DNA of 64,000 nt, taken from Cardiocondyla obscurior (taxonomy: Eukaryota > Arthropoda > Insecta > Hymenoptera > Formicidae). The notes below the pieces were generated by a model that saw only the letters and a program-made list of their open reading frames with translations, had not been told where the DNA came from and ran no database searches. The DNA is taken from positions 1,590,001-1,654,000 of the forward strand of contig NC_091864.1 in assembly GCF_019399895.1 (NCBI RefSeq), in the 5' to 3' direction. Numbering within the stretch: position 1 is the stretch's first letter; every line of letters begins with the position of its first letter. The translations under genes and the position numbers were made by a program. Shown piece after piece: positions 13,240 to 27,300 of the stretch.

Positions 13240-16200
13240 TGTTCATCGTAAGAGACTTCCCAGATAGAACGTCAAACGGTACTTTAAAAATTGCACTTCA
13301 AAAAGTCCGCCTTTCAAAGACTCCCGCGAACACTTTGAGACGCGATAAACTTTTTATCTGTCCAAATAATGTTTGCGCATCGGCTGAGAAACTCGATGAC
13401 ACGTACACCACCGCGAGACCAAATACCGTAGTCGAATATGAAACGGCAAATGTGACATTCGTCCTGACGACGTCTCTCGCTGAAAGGAGAGGGCGGGAGG
13501 AAAAAAAAAAGAAAAAAAAAATTACGAAGGCCGGGATGACGCGAGACGAAGAAGGCCGGGGACGAAATAAAACGGAGAGAAACGTTCGGGTTGCACGCGG
13601 GGGATGCTGAGGAGAACCGGACGAGCCCGAGAATAAGGGGGTTGGCGGCGCGAGACGGGTACAAGGGGGGAGGGGGTGGCATCTAAATGGAGATGTCTTG
13701 TATGTAGAGCCGCGCCGTCAGGACGATAGCAGCTCGAAAGCTGCGTCCGTTTCCGAGACTAAAAGACAAAAGTTGCTAAAAAGGAAATCTATCAGGAAAC
13801 ACTCGCCCCTACCTCACGCAAAACTTCGTAAAATACACCGATTCTCAACAATTTTCCCCCCGTCTCACCGTATTTTTTTTTTTTTTTTTAATTTTATATT
13901 TTTTAGAATTCAGCGACGTCTTAAATGTAGTTATGCCTCGTTCGGCATACCTGTCGATATCTCATATTAACGAGCGTTCACTTCGACATTTATAACGTCC
14001 ACCTTTTTATTTCTGTTTTTTTTTCTTTTTTTTTTATTCAATTATAGACGAGGTCGAATATCGAAGTTTCATTCTGTTTTCACGTATTTCGAAATCGTTT
14101 CATTACTGTTATTTTTTTACTTTATCGAAAGCGCGTCGCGGGACGGTAAATTTACATTTCTCTTTCGTCGAGATTTCTGCTCTTTCTATCCCGCCCTGCG
14201 TCATCCTTCGTTTCTCTCGAACGCCGTATTATTTGTTCGCTCTTCATTCAGCCTCCGTTATCCCGCGGACGCGCGCGCAAAAAAAGAAAAATTAAAAAAA
14301 ACCAACGCGGCAATTCTTATCTATTCTCGATCGCGTACTGCGCTTTGCAGTTTCGATTTTTCGTGCCTCGACCCGACGACAATTCTCGCGCGAACGATGA
14401 CGACAAACTACAACAGGATGCGCGTCGGAAATGTCCTCCCGCGGGAAAGTCCCCAGGTGCTGAAAGCTGTAGGGTTTTAATACCGGCTCCGTCGCCGCTC
14501 TCTGGCCCCCGATGCTGCTTTGACACCGGCAGCCTTCACGGATATTTCGATCAAAGCAACCGCCGGAGATCATACGAACATTTCGAGGCTCGAGGACACA
14601 ACAAGCGGAGAGCGCGAGTTAAAGAGACGCGGACCTCTATACCGAATAACGATTTAAAATAGCGGCGACGACGCGCTCGAATTGAAATCGGATTAAAAGT
14701 TTTCGAGTTGATTTAAAGTTATCTTTAAATCTACGTATAGAATAATCTTCGTAGCACGCCCGCTGCTTCGAGCCGGGCGCGGCGCTGATTCGGCGTAATA
14801 AAAGAACTCGGTGTGCACGCTCGCGTTATATCGATACCGTAATTATTTTTACATCAAACCTTATCGCTCCGCGTGAAATAACGCTAGAGATCCCATAGAA
14901 AACTTGGAAATGATTTATGACGGAGACGCTAATGGCCGGGTTGTATTGCAAAGTACAGCGAGGGAAGTGCGAGGAAAATAGAGAGACGTAATTGATCACT
15001 GTTTCACACTGTCGTAGTAGAGCGGAGTCGGACAGACGCTATCTCCGATCTCTATAAATACCGTCCTGGAAACGGGAACGAGTGGAGCGGCCCCCGCGGT
15101 TCGACGACCCGTCCGCGATTTTCAAATCGCGCCGATCTTTACAGTTCCCCCCAGCCCTGAAAATTATCTCGCTCTTGCACCGGGACGTTTTTATTTGTCG
15201 AAAATATCACCTGTGCCTACCGAGCTGCCCTCCCGAGTTTTGCCGCGCGCTGCGACGCTTTCCGCTTCACGGTGCCGTCGCTATCCGCGCGATCGCGGTC
15301 GGGAAAACGAGCCGATAAAAATAATCGGGGGCATCTATACGAGCGGGCGCTTCTTGAAATATGCACGCAGCGGTATCGCCCCGTGCGCATAAAGCTACTT
15401 GTCGCACTTGTTTCTCCCCTTGCGTCTACTTTCTCCCGCGCGCAGGTATGCGTAGGATGTATGTGTGCGCGTGCTTACTACGTAATCCGCGGGCGAAACC
15501 GTTTTTCTCAAGCGATTGTTATACCCGGCCGCCGCGCGGGTCTGGCCTATCGATCACCGAGGTAGCAAAGACCGGTAAAAGCCCACTGACTGATTGCTGA
15601 AGTGCATCGATGCGGTGTCGATGCACCTTGCACTCTTCATCGATCGCGAGAACGGCGCCCCGCGTTCGCGCTGAGACGCCGGTTATTTATTTTCAGGCGT
15701 AGGTATGCACGCGAGCGGCGTGTACTTTTCTTTCATCTCGCGGCGAAATATCGTTACGCTGGAATGTAGCGTATTCAGGCAAGGTGCCGCACTCGGTCTA
15801 TATTGATTGAATCTAATTTTATTCGGTTTCTAGTGTTACATCGGAATTGCAAATGGATTCCACCGCGGTTCGAGCTCTTTTCGTGCAGATTGCGCGGCGT
15901 TTATCTCCGCAGAATTGGCATCGGAACAAGGCGGATTAGGTCAGCAATGTGGAGCCTGATCTTCTCTTAACGAAAATTTTATCGGGCGGCAGGCGGATAG
16001 AGAATAAAAAAAAAAAAAAAAAAAGAGCGGAGGGAGATATCGCTTTTTATACGGAATTGTTATTTCTAGTATAAAGTTTCGTAAGACTTCAACGTCGCGT
16101 TTCCGCGAATCTGCATCTCTGTCGCTAATTGTGTAAGATCTTTTTTTTTTTTTTTATAACAATTTTCCTTCTTTCAACTTCCTCGCAAAAGGCGTGCAGC

Positions 16201-19200
16201 GACGCTTCGCGTTATACGCGCGGGGATTCGAGAAAGAAATGAACGTTCGCGTAACATCTGTACGTCTGCGGTATTAATAGCAGCTCATTTGAGCGCTTTG
16301 CGCAGACTTGAAATGAGAACGATGGCAGAGGAGCGTTTACTCGACAGTTCGAGTTCCCTTAAGCGCGCGGCCCTATCCACCGTCTCTGACCCACCCTCTC
16401 ACCTCCTCTTTCGGTCGCTCACCGGTGTCTCGTTGAAACAGGCGACGCTGTTTATCTCCGTATCTCACCTTCTTGCCTCCCCCCCTCCCCCCTTCTTTGC
16501 GCTCAGGTACCGTCGGTTCTCGGGCTCTTTCCGAGACAGTCGCCTCATTAAGCCGGTTGCACGACCCGCGTAAACGTAGGGATACATTCCGGCATTTGCA
16601 AACTCTATATCTTTCTTATGTCTCGGAGCCGTTAACGGTCAAAGACGACTTAGAGATCTTCCAAGATTCCGTCGCGACATTACAATTGATCTCCAGTTTC
16701 GCGCGAAATAATAACGATTGTTGCAACGGATTTTTAAATTAATTTTTTTCTTTTTTTATTATATTCGACTAGTATTTAATTCTAACGTTAAAAGACCGAG
16801 TTAGATCGAAGCGAATTTATTATCGCCGTTTTTTCCGCGATGCTGATTGATTTTCCGCTTGGTTCTCACTTCGTAGCCGCGAGAGTGAATGTCAGCTTAA
16901 TTTTAATTATTATTTTCCCGTTTCAATTAAATTCTTATTGCGGAAATAAATTTGTAACGATACGCATTGACGAATTGTAAAGCGATATTTTTTTTGCGAA
17001 TCAGAAAATATATAGCCGTCGCGAGAATATCGTGCTCTAATGTGAAAAATTTAAATATCATGAAATTGTATTTTCGGACCGACCATTATTAATTAATTAT
17101 TAAAATTAAACAAATGTGTCACGGTGCTGAAAAGTTACTCAGTATTATTAAATCAATAATTGTCATTTTGATAGGCCGCTTATATGAAGCATAACATTTC
17201 GTAACGTATTATGCATATATCTATTACATATTGTATGTAGTCCTATGCTTTCTGTATGCCAATCCTTCTTGAAGGTATATGGCCTATGGAGAGATGCAAA
17301 CATCATCTCTTGCAAGGCACTTAGGGCTTAGCTGCTGCATACAACGTCATCGTCTACCTCATTAAAACCAAACTGTAGAGACCTTCGTATACGGAATATT
17401 CAAAAATTTGTTACTTCCTCCGCGGACAGATATTTTCTGATCCTTTCTTAATGAGAAATTAAACGTCACGTTAATGTACGATTTCTAAATCTTCGACTTT
17501 AAGTACCTTGATACCCGTCAAGCTGGAGTTAATTAATTTCATGAAATTTCAAAAAGTGTATCCGATACGAAGTTTTAAATAATTTTTTTAATTAAGAGTG
17601 CAATTTTAAACTTCAATATCGAAACTATTTTTATTTAATATAGATATATATATTTTTAATCCAATGTAGTTTTTAATACGGATTTCAATCGTTAGGATTT
17701 AATAAAATTAAGTATAGAATTAATATAATTTAAGAGATCAGTATTTTTTCACCCGCCTTAGATAACCATTCTTATCTGCGCTCTTATCCGAGATGAACGA
17801 CGAATTCTTTCGCGGCAGACATCCTCCGTCATCCTCTTTTCAACGTTAGTTTTTCCACTTTCTCATCATTTACCTGTCGGACATATTGTTATTCGCCAGC
17901 TAAATTTATCCCCGACTGCCGGGAGCATGAACGAGGTGTCGTCGTTTTGATGGCGGTAGATGATAGCCGCCTCCGAGCGTAACGCAAGCCGGCGCTCGCG
18001 TATCAGGGACATCTATCCCTACTATAAACAGGGGTCGTGCACTTCAGCCCTATATCTACCTTGCAGATACTCTACGCTACACCCTCTTCGCCTGCGGTAC
18101 TTAGATCTTGGCGGTACTGCATACACGAGATGTTCTCGCCTGCCTCATTAAAGCCAGCTGCAACGAAAACCTTTCCCCGGCTCGGTACGCGCCCGTGTCT
18201 TGTCAATCCCTGCAACGTCGTCCCGCGGGGGTGTGTTGCGTGCAAACACATCCCCCGTCCCCCTGAACAGGGATTCCGCCACTGCGCTCCCCAACGATCC
18301 GTCGACTTCGCGATTTTTCAAGTAACGTCGCCTGGCTAATTAAATCTGTCGCTCTCGGCGGAGCGATGCCCTTCGGCTTAGTGTAAGCCTCTTACGCCCG
18401 GGATTAGGGATGTATGTATACTTAAAAATTATTTCTCCGACGTAAAGTAGAACGCTTTACCGAAAATTTTCCCTCCGACTCGACGCCCTTCGGACAAGAA
18501 TCGTCCATTTCGTTTTCACGACGTTTTCGAGAGAAGCGAGAATTAGCCTCGTCTATGTTACGAAAGATCTTTGAAACATTTAATTTTATATCTATGCCTA
18601 ATCTGTATTTATTTATCGCGATGTAGATTCTTCTTTTATCTTTTTAATTTTTTTGCTGGCAATCGACACGGACATCTTTTCTCTATTTTCCTCGGTGACC
18701 TGGAAAAGCGCGCCGCGGTTTTAGGATGAAAGAAGAGAGATCGAAATAATTTATTTGCTCGCTCGTCGGGGATTGAAATGGGCTCGAGGTCATGGTCGAT
18801 GGTTCGGCTGATGGAAGAACGTGGATTAAGGGGGCGTCTCGTGGCGAATGGAAATCGGAAACCGCGGGTATCGATAAAACCGCCGTCCCGCCCTTCCCTC
18901 CTCTATCGATTTATAGACGTGGTTACAGCAATGGACTGTTGCCCAGGTGATTTGATGCCACTCCATAAAGCACGCTTCCGTCCACGCAACGTTCTCCCGA
19001 TAACACTTGTTTTATTCAGTTCATTTCATATTTCGGACGCCGTTTGTAAATCTCTTAATGCGACCTACAATTCCTCGACTATTTTCAGTTTAGACGTAAG
19101 GCATTTTCAGGCCACTCCGTGACCCCGTTTTTTAAATTTATTTTCGTAAAAATACCTCGCGCGAAATACCAAAGTTCTGACTCGAAATGGCCGATCGGTA

Positions 19201-21160
19201 TGCGTCATATCGGGAAAACCTTCGACATGTATTTTATGTATTTATATCATCGACAGTTACGCGACGATACAGGCACGTAAGGTCATTTGCTTAATATATC
19301 TCTCGAGCGAATAAATGGCTTTGCCCCCCCGACGACTATTTTATAGAGAAGCGATTAGTTGATCTTAAAAAGTCGCCTCGTGAATAAAAGTTATTAAAAG
19401 TTAGTCTATTAACCTTTCGAAAATGATTTGTAGACTGGAAGGGAATCCACGGGGACGCAGCGGTGTCTCGGACAGTAAAGACAGACATGACGTATTACGT
19501 TCGCGATCGAGTTTACATGAACGTCGCAAAATATCCGGCGAGAGCTTTAGGTCGACATCCCTCGAGAAGGGATCGATCATCCACTCGTTACCGTTGACGA
19601 AACTTTACACCGTCTTCTTCAGGAAGCACTTAAGCCACGCTCGGACTATTCGGACTAATAATTCCACGGCGGTTACCTTAGATGCTGTATTACGCTATTT
19701 CATAAATTCGCTAACGTTGTGTTCGTTTACGGGTACGCGTTTCTTTTTTTTTTAATTTTATGCGCCAAGCGATACGTAATCGATGTCGTGTGTAAAAGCT
19801 TCTCTTAATACATCGCGCACTCTGTGAGACTAAAAAGTAGAGTTGAAGGTAACTTTTAACAAAAAAATCTTAAAAGCACCTGAAGATACATAATTAAAAT
19901 ATATCGGACGAGCTGTAAACTTTTTACAGGGCTTTCTATAAACTCGCGGAGCACGCGGTGGCTTATACTTTCGTACGCGTAGAGTAGGAATATACTTGAT
20001 AAAGTAAACCTCAGACGCGTTAAAATTTCTGACTGTAGCATTCCCGCCGTTTGCATTAATTTAATATTAAATATCAGTTTAATTCGATGCATCTGCATCT
20101 TATTTAAATTAATAAAAAAAGAAAAATTGTCTAATCTCGTCACGGTTGTCTGCAAGCGAAATTGCGAATAAAGGCGAAGGCGTATTATTCGTCCCTTTCT
20201 CGGTGTCTGACACGGCGTAACCGCACGACGTTCCGCGTCTTTTTACGGAGAATGGAGTATTCCGCTTTTGTGTCGCGTACGCCTTTCTTCACGGTACACT
20301 TGGCCGAGGTAAGGCCAGGCCGGAGAACCAAACTGCAGCTGCAGGAATCGTGCCAAGATTCGACAATCCGCCCACCCTAGGTTTTGCCGGTCGCATGCCG
20401 GCCCCGTTGTTTATTCGCGTTCGCGCGGTAACAACAATTCCGTGGTTTCCGTGTTTGTTTTACGCGAGGCGAGAAGATCCGCGGTACTCAAGCACTGTGT
20501 CTACAGGAGTGCCAGCTCGCGCTGTCGCACCGGCGACGGGAAAGGGGGGGATTATAATTCATCATTATTTGTAACGCGGGGTGTTGAAAATTACGGTACG
20601 TCGATATAAAGTAATGATAACGAATCGAACGTCTTGTGAAACATTTATTAGATCGCTTACGAACGGCACGAGGGAGTAGCAAGCTTTGATTACGCTTCTT
20701 TTCAGGATAAACAGTCCCGAATTAAAGGACCGATATTTTGAGAGTAGATATTACGTCTTTTGCAGACGAATGTATGATTACGCCACGATTCTTAACTGAG
20801 CTTCGACTGTATATTTACGAACGATAAAGAGACGCGAATATTACGTACCCGTAAATGAGAGTATAACTTACTTTTAAGATAAAAGAAGCGATCGGGGATG
20901 GTCTCCGCGTACGAAAGATTGATGAAAGAATGTATCTCACGTCGGATTACAAGTCTCCGTCCACCGATAGCGCGTACTTTTGCGAATATGAACGGAGCGT
21001 TTCCTGCGTGCGTGCGAGCTGCTCGAGCACCGGAACCGGAAGGAAAGGAAAATGGCTGTCGACTGCCCGCGCCGTCTACCCCGCGATCTTTTAATCTCTC
21101 TCTTTCCTTCTCTCTCTCTTACTCACTTCTACGCGACTAAACGTATTTTTAAAAAATTAT
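13240..21160. other. Non-coding stretch without supported genes
   Basis: The stretch alternates between GC-rich segments with many short chance frames (14.3-16.6 and 17.9-18.4 kb) and AT-rich segments (16.7-17.8 kb). A CTATAAATA box lies at 15051-15059 and a donor-like CAG/GTATGC at about 15444-15450, but no coding potential joins them. A small perfect 9-bp-stem hairpin containing ATCGAT is present near 15602-15627. Homopolymer runs lie near 13869-13890, 16008-16024 and 16141-16155. Confidence 0.5.
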
Positions 21161-21192
21161 ATACCGAATTGTCTAGCGCAAGTCTTTCGAAA

Positions 21193-21306
21193 TGTCTAGC
21201 GCAAGAGGACAAGGAAGCTATAGGTGAGTGAGCGCGACAGGCGATTGGCGCCGTCGCCTATCGCGCTCACTCGCCCGCAGCTTCCTTGTCGCTCTTGCGC
21301 TAGACA
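21193..21306. repeat. 114-bp foldback element (MITE-like inverted repeat)
   Basis: The first about 54 bases, starting TGTCTAGCGCAAGAG, are almost the exact reverse complement of the last about 54 bases, ending GCGCTAGACA. Only a few mismatches and a very short loop centred on the GGCGCC near 21247-21252 break the pairing. The first 12-14 bases of the arm also occur once more just outside the left end (21171-21182), so the end motif is doubled on that side. The size and symmetry fit a non-autonomous foldback or miniature inverted-repeat element. A long-hairpin RNA precursor is the alternative. No coding sequence lies inside. Confidence 0.7.
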
Positions 21307-21309
21307 AAT

Positions 21310-24300
21310 TAATTTTTTTCTCAATAACAATTGAGAATTTTACAAAATGTTAAGTAACTTTTTTATTTATCTCGGAAAGACCTACCTATCTGTATAGGAT
21401 TTTACACATGGGCTGAGACACCCTGTATACCACCTAACGAGCATAATGTTATCCAAAAACGTATTGCCGATCTCTTCCGGTGGGAAGCAACGGCGGGCCG
21501 TGTTAAAAGTGAATTTAAGGGCCGCCGCCCGCGGCACACAACGGTGTGCAAATTGATTTTCGGCACGGTAAATAACGTGTGGCATGCGATCTTTCCTTTC
21601 TCAAGGGATGCTAACAATGTCCGTGCTCTTTTGAACAACGTTAGCATTGCTTTTATGTCTCGCAGCGCTTTATTTCGCGGTGCTTCGTACTGCGCGCGGT
21701 TATGCACCCTCGTTTATTACGCCGTAATCAACGCGCATATTGCGGTCCCGGGCATTTTAGACCTTATCTTCAGACATTTAAAGCGCGTTCCACGAAGGTT
21801 TCTCGTGCAAGCTCGTAAACGGTAGTGCCAAGTCCCTAATTTCCATTGGCAAACCCCGCGCGCGCGGGCTGCAATAATATGCCCTCCACGGTTCACTATT
21901 TGGCGCTTGATACGCATCCCGGCGTGCAGGGTTTGCGACTTCACGGCGGATTCAATTCCGTCGCGCCCGCGCCGCCGTTTCGGTATAAATGCAAATGAAA
22001 ATGCGGCCCGACGCGGATCGGGGAAACGTGACTTTTGTGCGACCGTGTTTCGCCGGACCAGAAACAGCCCGGGAACAATCGGAAACGAGGTTTAACCCAG
22101 AGGACGCGTGCTTTCCCTCCCATGGCCGCGCGTCCGCACTCGTCCATTTCGGATTTGCAAGTCCTCCGGTATCGGGTGGTTATCGGATCCACGTGCCCCC
22201 GTTTCGTTCGCCCGCGTTCGCTCGGTCGCGCGGGGGTTTTCCCCCATTTTTTTTTTTTTTTTTTTCTCTTTTCCTACTTCCATTCTTCCTGCTTCTCTTA
22301 ACGAGCGTTGCATGGAACAAAATTCTGGACGACACCGGCAGTCGGTTTGATTACCATTATTTTCACCCCGTGCTGTCTCCCTGCTCTTCGACCTCGCTTC
22401 GGTCTTTATCGAGATGAATCTCGGAGCGTTTTAATTTTTTATTTTTTTTATTTTTATTTTTTTTTTATATTTTTACCAGAGTGCAGTTATTTGTTTCTCG
22501 GACAGGTAGACGTTCGGTCTTAATACGTTTGGCAATCGGTATTCTCCGAGCTATTTTCGGATGTATGATTAAACCGGGCTTTGAATAACAGAAATACATG
22601 CATCCGGTGAGTACTGGGGGGAAAGGGGGTGGGTGAAGACCGATAAATTGGAAGACTATTGGAAATTTGTAATGTTTCGCGAGGACCGATTGTCTGGCAA
22701 AACAATAAAAAGAAAAAAAAGATCTCTTTTTAACCAGTACACGTGTACAATACTGCCAACAATTTTTACCAAAGTCTGTTCCGTCACTTCTGATTTATTC
22801 GCGCAGCCACGATGGCGTAAATTGCCGAATATTACACGCGCTAATTTCACAAAAGACGATTAATTCCGCAGTACGCGAGGCGATTGCGTGCTCGAGTCTT
22901 TAGACGCGACAATGCGCGGTGAATTGAAAGCAGATTTGCTAGTATCAAAGCAGGCGAGAATAATATGACTCCTTTGATGGAAATCAAAGTGTCGCGCGAA
23001 TGATCCAGCTCCATTTTGACAATTGATGTATAGACGCGCGTCAATTAGATGATCCGCGAGATGAAAAGGGATTCCGCGCTTTGACCTCGGACCAGGGAGG
23101 CGAACGACTGGAAGCAAAGCGTGAGAGGGAGGAGGGGGGGGGGAGGAAAACCGGCGAACACGGGGTTAATTACTTTCCGTGCGCCTCAATGGGGTTGAAA
23201 CCGCCGGCTCGATGTTGCACGAGGGACGCGTGCGAGTGACAGCTGCCTGCCTGCCTTCCTCATTGCATTATCGATGATCGTCGATGCCCGAAGAGCCCGG
23301 ACTTCGGTGTCCTCTCCGAGATGAAAACGCGCTCGATTCATCCGGCGTGATGATTCCGGCGCGACATCGCCGCCGGGATTATCCGTCTTGTTAAGACGGC
23401 GCGGATCCGCGATTAAAACCATCGATCGCGTTTGAACAAAGCCGAGTGATTAACCGCAAATTTCTGTGGTGTCTGCGACGAGCAGGTGTATACATTATTC
23501 AACACGCTTGACCGATTAAAAATGTAAAATTCGAAATAAGTTCGATTGAATCTATCTTTCATATTTTTTTATTACTTCCCCTCCCCCTTTTTTTTATATT
23601 TGCGTGAAACAAATTAAACGTAGCTCTTAGTAACCGCGACGGCGAAGCGAACATTAAAAAGTGTTCCTTCCGGAAAGGGCCGGACTGCGCCGGAAGTGGA
23701 CGCGCTCTCAACTCTTTCGTTCCTTTTCCCTCGCCACTCCTCTTTTTCGTGCCGCCGTGTCACCTCCGTCGTCATGGCGGGATTAACTTCCTTTGCCGCG
23801 CGAAATTAAATTATCAAGTTTTCAAGCGCGACCGAGGAGAGGACAGGGGGCGAGGAAGGGATCCAGCGCGCGCGGCACGGTCTGCAACCGGCACCGAACC
23901 CGGGGTCCGGGGCTTTAATTCGATTAATTATTTAAATCGCCACGGCTTGCAAATACGCCGCTGTCACTTTTACGCACTCGTGCGAACTGTTGCAATGTTG
24001 CAATGAAATGTTGCAAAAGAACGTCTTCGCGACGGCCTCGACGCACTCCCGCGTGTGTGAGAGCTGCGGCCTGATACTTGAACGCGCTTGTAATCCATAC
24101 TGGCGCGATATTGAGGCTGTAACAGCGCGACGATTCGAGAAAGTAATTTCCAGCGCAAGTAGATACAGTCGGTACAGAGTCAGTCGTTCGTACGTCCGTG
24201 ATATACCCTGGCACGTCTCACTTGCGAAACGATATATTATTGCAAAAATTTCTTTTCATTCTTGTGAAAGTATAAATTAGAGATTATTCACTGCGAATCG

Positions 24301-27300
24301 TTTCAAGCGCAAATTAATTTTCAACCGCGTTTTTGCGCTTCCGCGCGTATTATAATAAAATAATATCACTCCCCCCGCGGGAGCGTGGCGTGAGAAAGGT
24401 CGTACCGCCGTTTATGAGAAATTCAGACGAATTTCAAAGTGGTAGGAATCGCCGGATCAAGCCGAAAGGGAATCTGTTGGATTGGCGTCCGGCGAGACCG
24501 GGCAGTCGTAATTCAGAGACGTCGGTAACGCTTTATGGCGCTTGGCGCCGCAATCTCGACGCACGTCCGGTTTTACGATTTTAATGCGAGGGAGAAGAAT
24601 TTTACAACGCCGGCGGACTGAGCCGTGCGATCGGCTGCTTTCAATAAAACCCCGAGACATGTATATGCATTCGCGAGAGGGAGAGAGAGAGAAAAAAAAA
24701 GAGAACAAAAAAGAAAAAGGAGAAGATTGAACGAGCAAACGGACGCAGTTCCGAAGTCTACGTTCGAAGTCAAAGTCCCGAAGAAAATATCGCTCGCTCT
24801 CGTAGATGCGTTTATCAGCCAGATTAATTACGCGCGCGTAATTTATGTATATCACGGAGATAATGTCGTCGCTTTTACTTGCTGATTCTACCCGTTTAAT
24901 GTATGCAGAATCGATCTCCAAACGGGAACTCCAGCATTGAGTACGTAACAATAATCGTTTATAAACTGCGGCAAACGCGGCAATATTGTGTTATTAGAGT
25001 TTATACGGATAGTTATTATATTTCTAATTAAATCATTAACTTTCTACGTCGGCTCGCAATGATTTCAACGTAATAATCAACGTAATAAAATGTACACACG
25101 CGTCGCGTATCGTACGCAGATTCGAAGAGAATGAAAATGGGGACTCGGGTATTTCTTTTTTTTTTTTTTTTAATCTTTTAATTTTTTTTAATCACTTTTA
25201 ACCTACTCGCACATTTAATAATCTTCCATCCCGGCACTTTGGACTAATAAAATACGCTGCAAGGATACCGCGGGCTGAAAATTTCGAATGTTAACTTCGC
25301 GTAAAACTCTTTCGTGAGCGGGGAAGGGCGGTGGCGACGGAAAAGTTTCGGAATTCCCCGGGCATAATGCTAATAGCGGTTGTTTATTAACAGAGATGAG
25401 AAACCAGATGCGCCTGCTCTCACCTCCTCCGTCCCTTCTTTCTCTCCCTTTCCCTTCCGGTCCACATAATCACTTCTAAATAAGTCCAGTAAATCTACCG
25501 TTCCTTCTACCCGGGAGCATAATCTCGCCTAACAGTGTATATACATAATACTAACGAACCGACGCGGCGCGGCGCGCGGAATAATGCAGATTTTATCGAC
25601 GGCACGTTGTTTGCGGCGAATTGAAAAAACTGCATCCCAGCATCCTCCACCCTTTCGCCACCTCCCGCCCTCTCCTCCCTATCTTTTCCTCGAAGCGCGC
25701 TACTCCATGGGCTGTTCTATCTTTTTCCTTTCTTCACGCTCTCCCTCTCCCCCGCGCTCTCTTTCTCACCGCTTCTTTCTCCCGCGGAAACCATCCGGGC
25801 GATCGCGCGGAAACACGCCGTAATTACTGCCCCACGAAACTGATTAATTATGCGGGGATGGATCGCGGCGGCGGAAGAGAGAGCTTTTTTTTCGGTCGCG
25901 TTTGCCGCTAGTACTTTTATCTCGTCCGCTTTTTTTTTTTTTTCAAGCCTCCACCCGCCGCCCCATCTCGTCGTAAACTCGACCGGTGACGCCCTATCGT
26001 TTTATCGCGCGATCTCTCTTTTTTACCTCCCCCTCCCCTCCCGATTCGCTTTATCCACGTCCTTTCTTCAAATGAGCCCGGGACCGTTTAATTCTCCCTC
26101 TTCTTCAACGCGAAATGAACCTGTCACGGAAAATACTGGCGCATTCCCGATTGTTGTTAGGTTTACGCTTTCGCGTGATATTTGACAGGGTTCTTTATGG
26201 ACAAAATCCGTACCGCCGGCTACCCCCGCTTGTCAAATCCCGCATTCGACGTCGTCGCTTATTTATCACGTTTATTTAACCGACGTATTTTTTTTCTCTC
26301 TTTTTTTTTTTATGAAACAAATGCGACAGCTCGCTTTAGACGGAAAAGTAGCGTTTAAGAGTTGCGAGTCGTTTTCATTATTTTCATAATTTAGCATTTC
26401 CGCGGAAAGAGAAGAAAAAGAGAGGGGCGAGGGCGAAAGGGAATGAAGCAAGATGAGAAGCCGTGCCGCGTAAGTGTGCGTAAAAGAAAAAATCCCGCGA
26501 ATGGAGTTGTCTGAATGCGTCGTACTGAATAGTCGCGCTTTTTCTTTTTTTCCTTATCTCCCGCTATCTTTGCAGTCTTTTTTCCGCGCGGGTTTGGCGT
26601 AAACCGATCCCGCTTCCCTTCCGTCGCCCTGCTTACGCAAGATCCTTCAGTCGTTCTGAAATTTCGTAATTCAGTTCGCCTTTCTGTTTTTTTCGTTCTC
26701 TCTCTCTCTTTCTCTTTATCTTTTCTTTTATTTCTCTTTTCGTCGGAAACGAACTTTCAGACTGAAAGGCGATGATCGATAAATTCGTATTATGTGCGAA
26801 ACTCTTCTCTCGGAACTCGATGATGAAGCTCTCTCGGCTTAAGCGCACCCTCCTCGGACTGTATTTTTTCCCTGCGATAATGTTATGCGCGATTAACCGG
26901 ATGTTTATATTGCGGCAGCGCGGCTGATGGAATCTCGATTAACGATGCCGTCAAGTTAATCCGAAATAACGTCATTTCGCAGGAAATTGTAGCGAAGAGT
27001 GCTATTAGTCATGTCATTTGAAATTATTAATAGAATTCGGGAATTATATCTGAACGTGCTTTATCTGTTGGATAATGCATAATTTAATATAATAATTTAA
27101 TACATGTATGAATGCTTTTGATTGTGACCGATTGCATGGTTAAAACAGATCATAATTTCCCCCGATTTGAATACTTTGCCAATTAAGAATAATATATACA
27201 TATATTTTTTATGCTTTCTCTCGAAACAATTGTAGAAAACATTTTAAATTTAAAGCTATTATCGAAAGTACGTATTTTGTATTTATCATATCTTGTTTAA

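Noticed and set aside
22649..22672. Word matching the first ten bases of microRNA miR-7
   Set aside because: The remainder of the mature sequence differs and no hairpin partner was found nearby.
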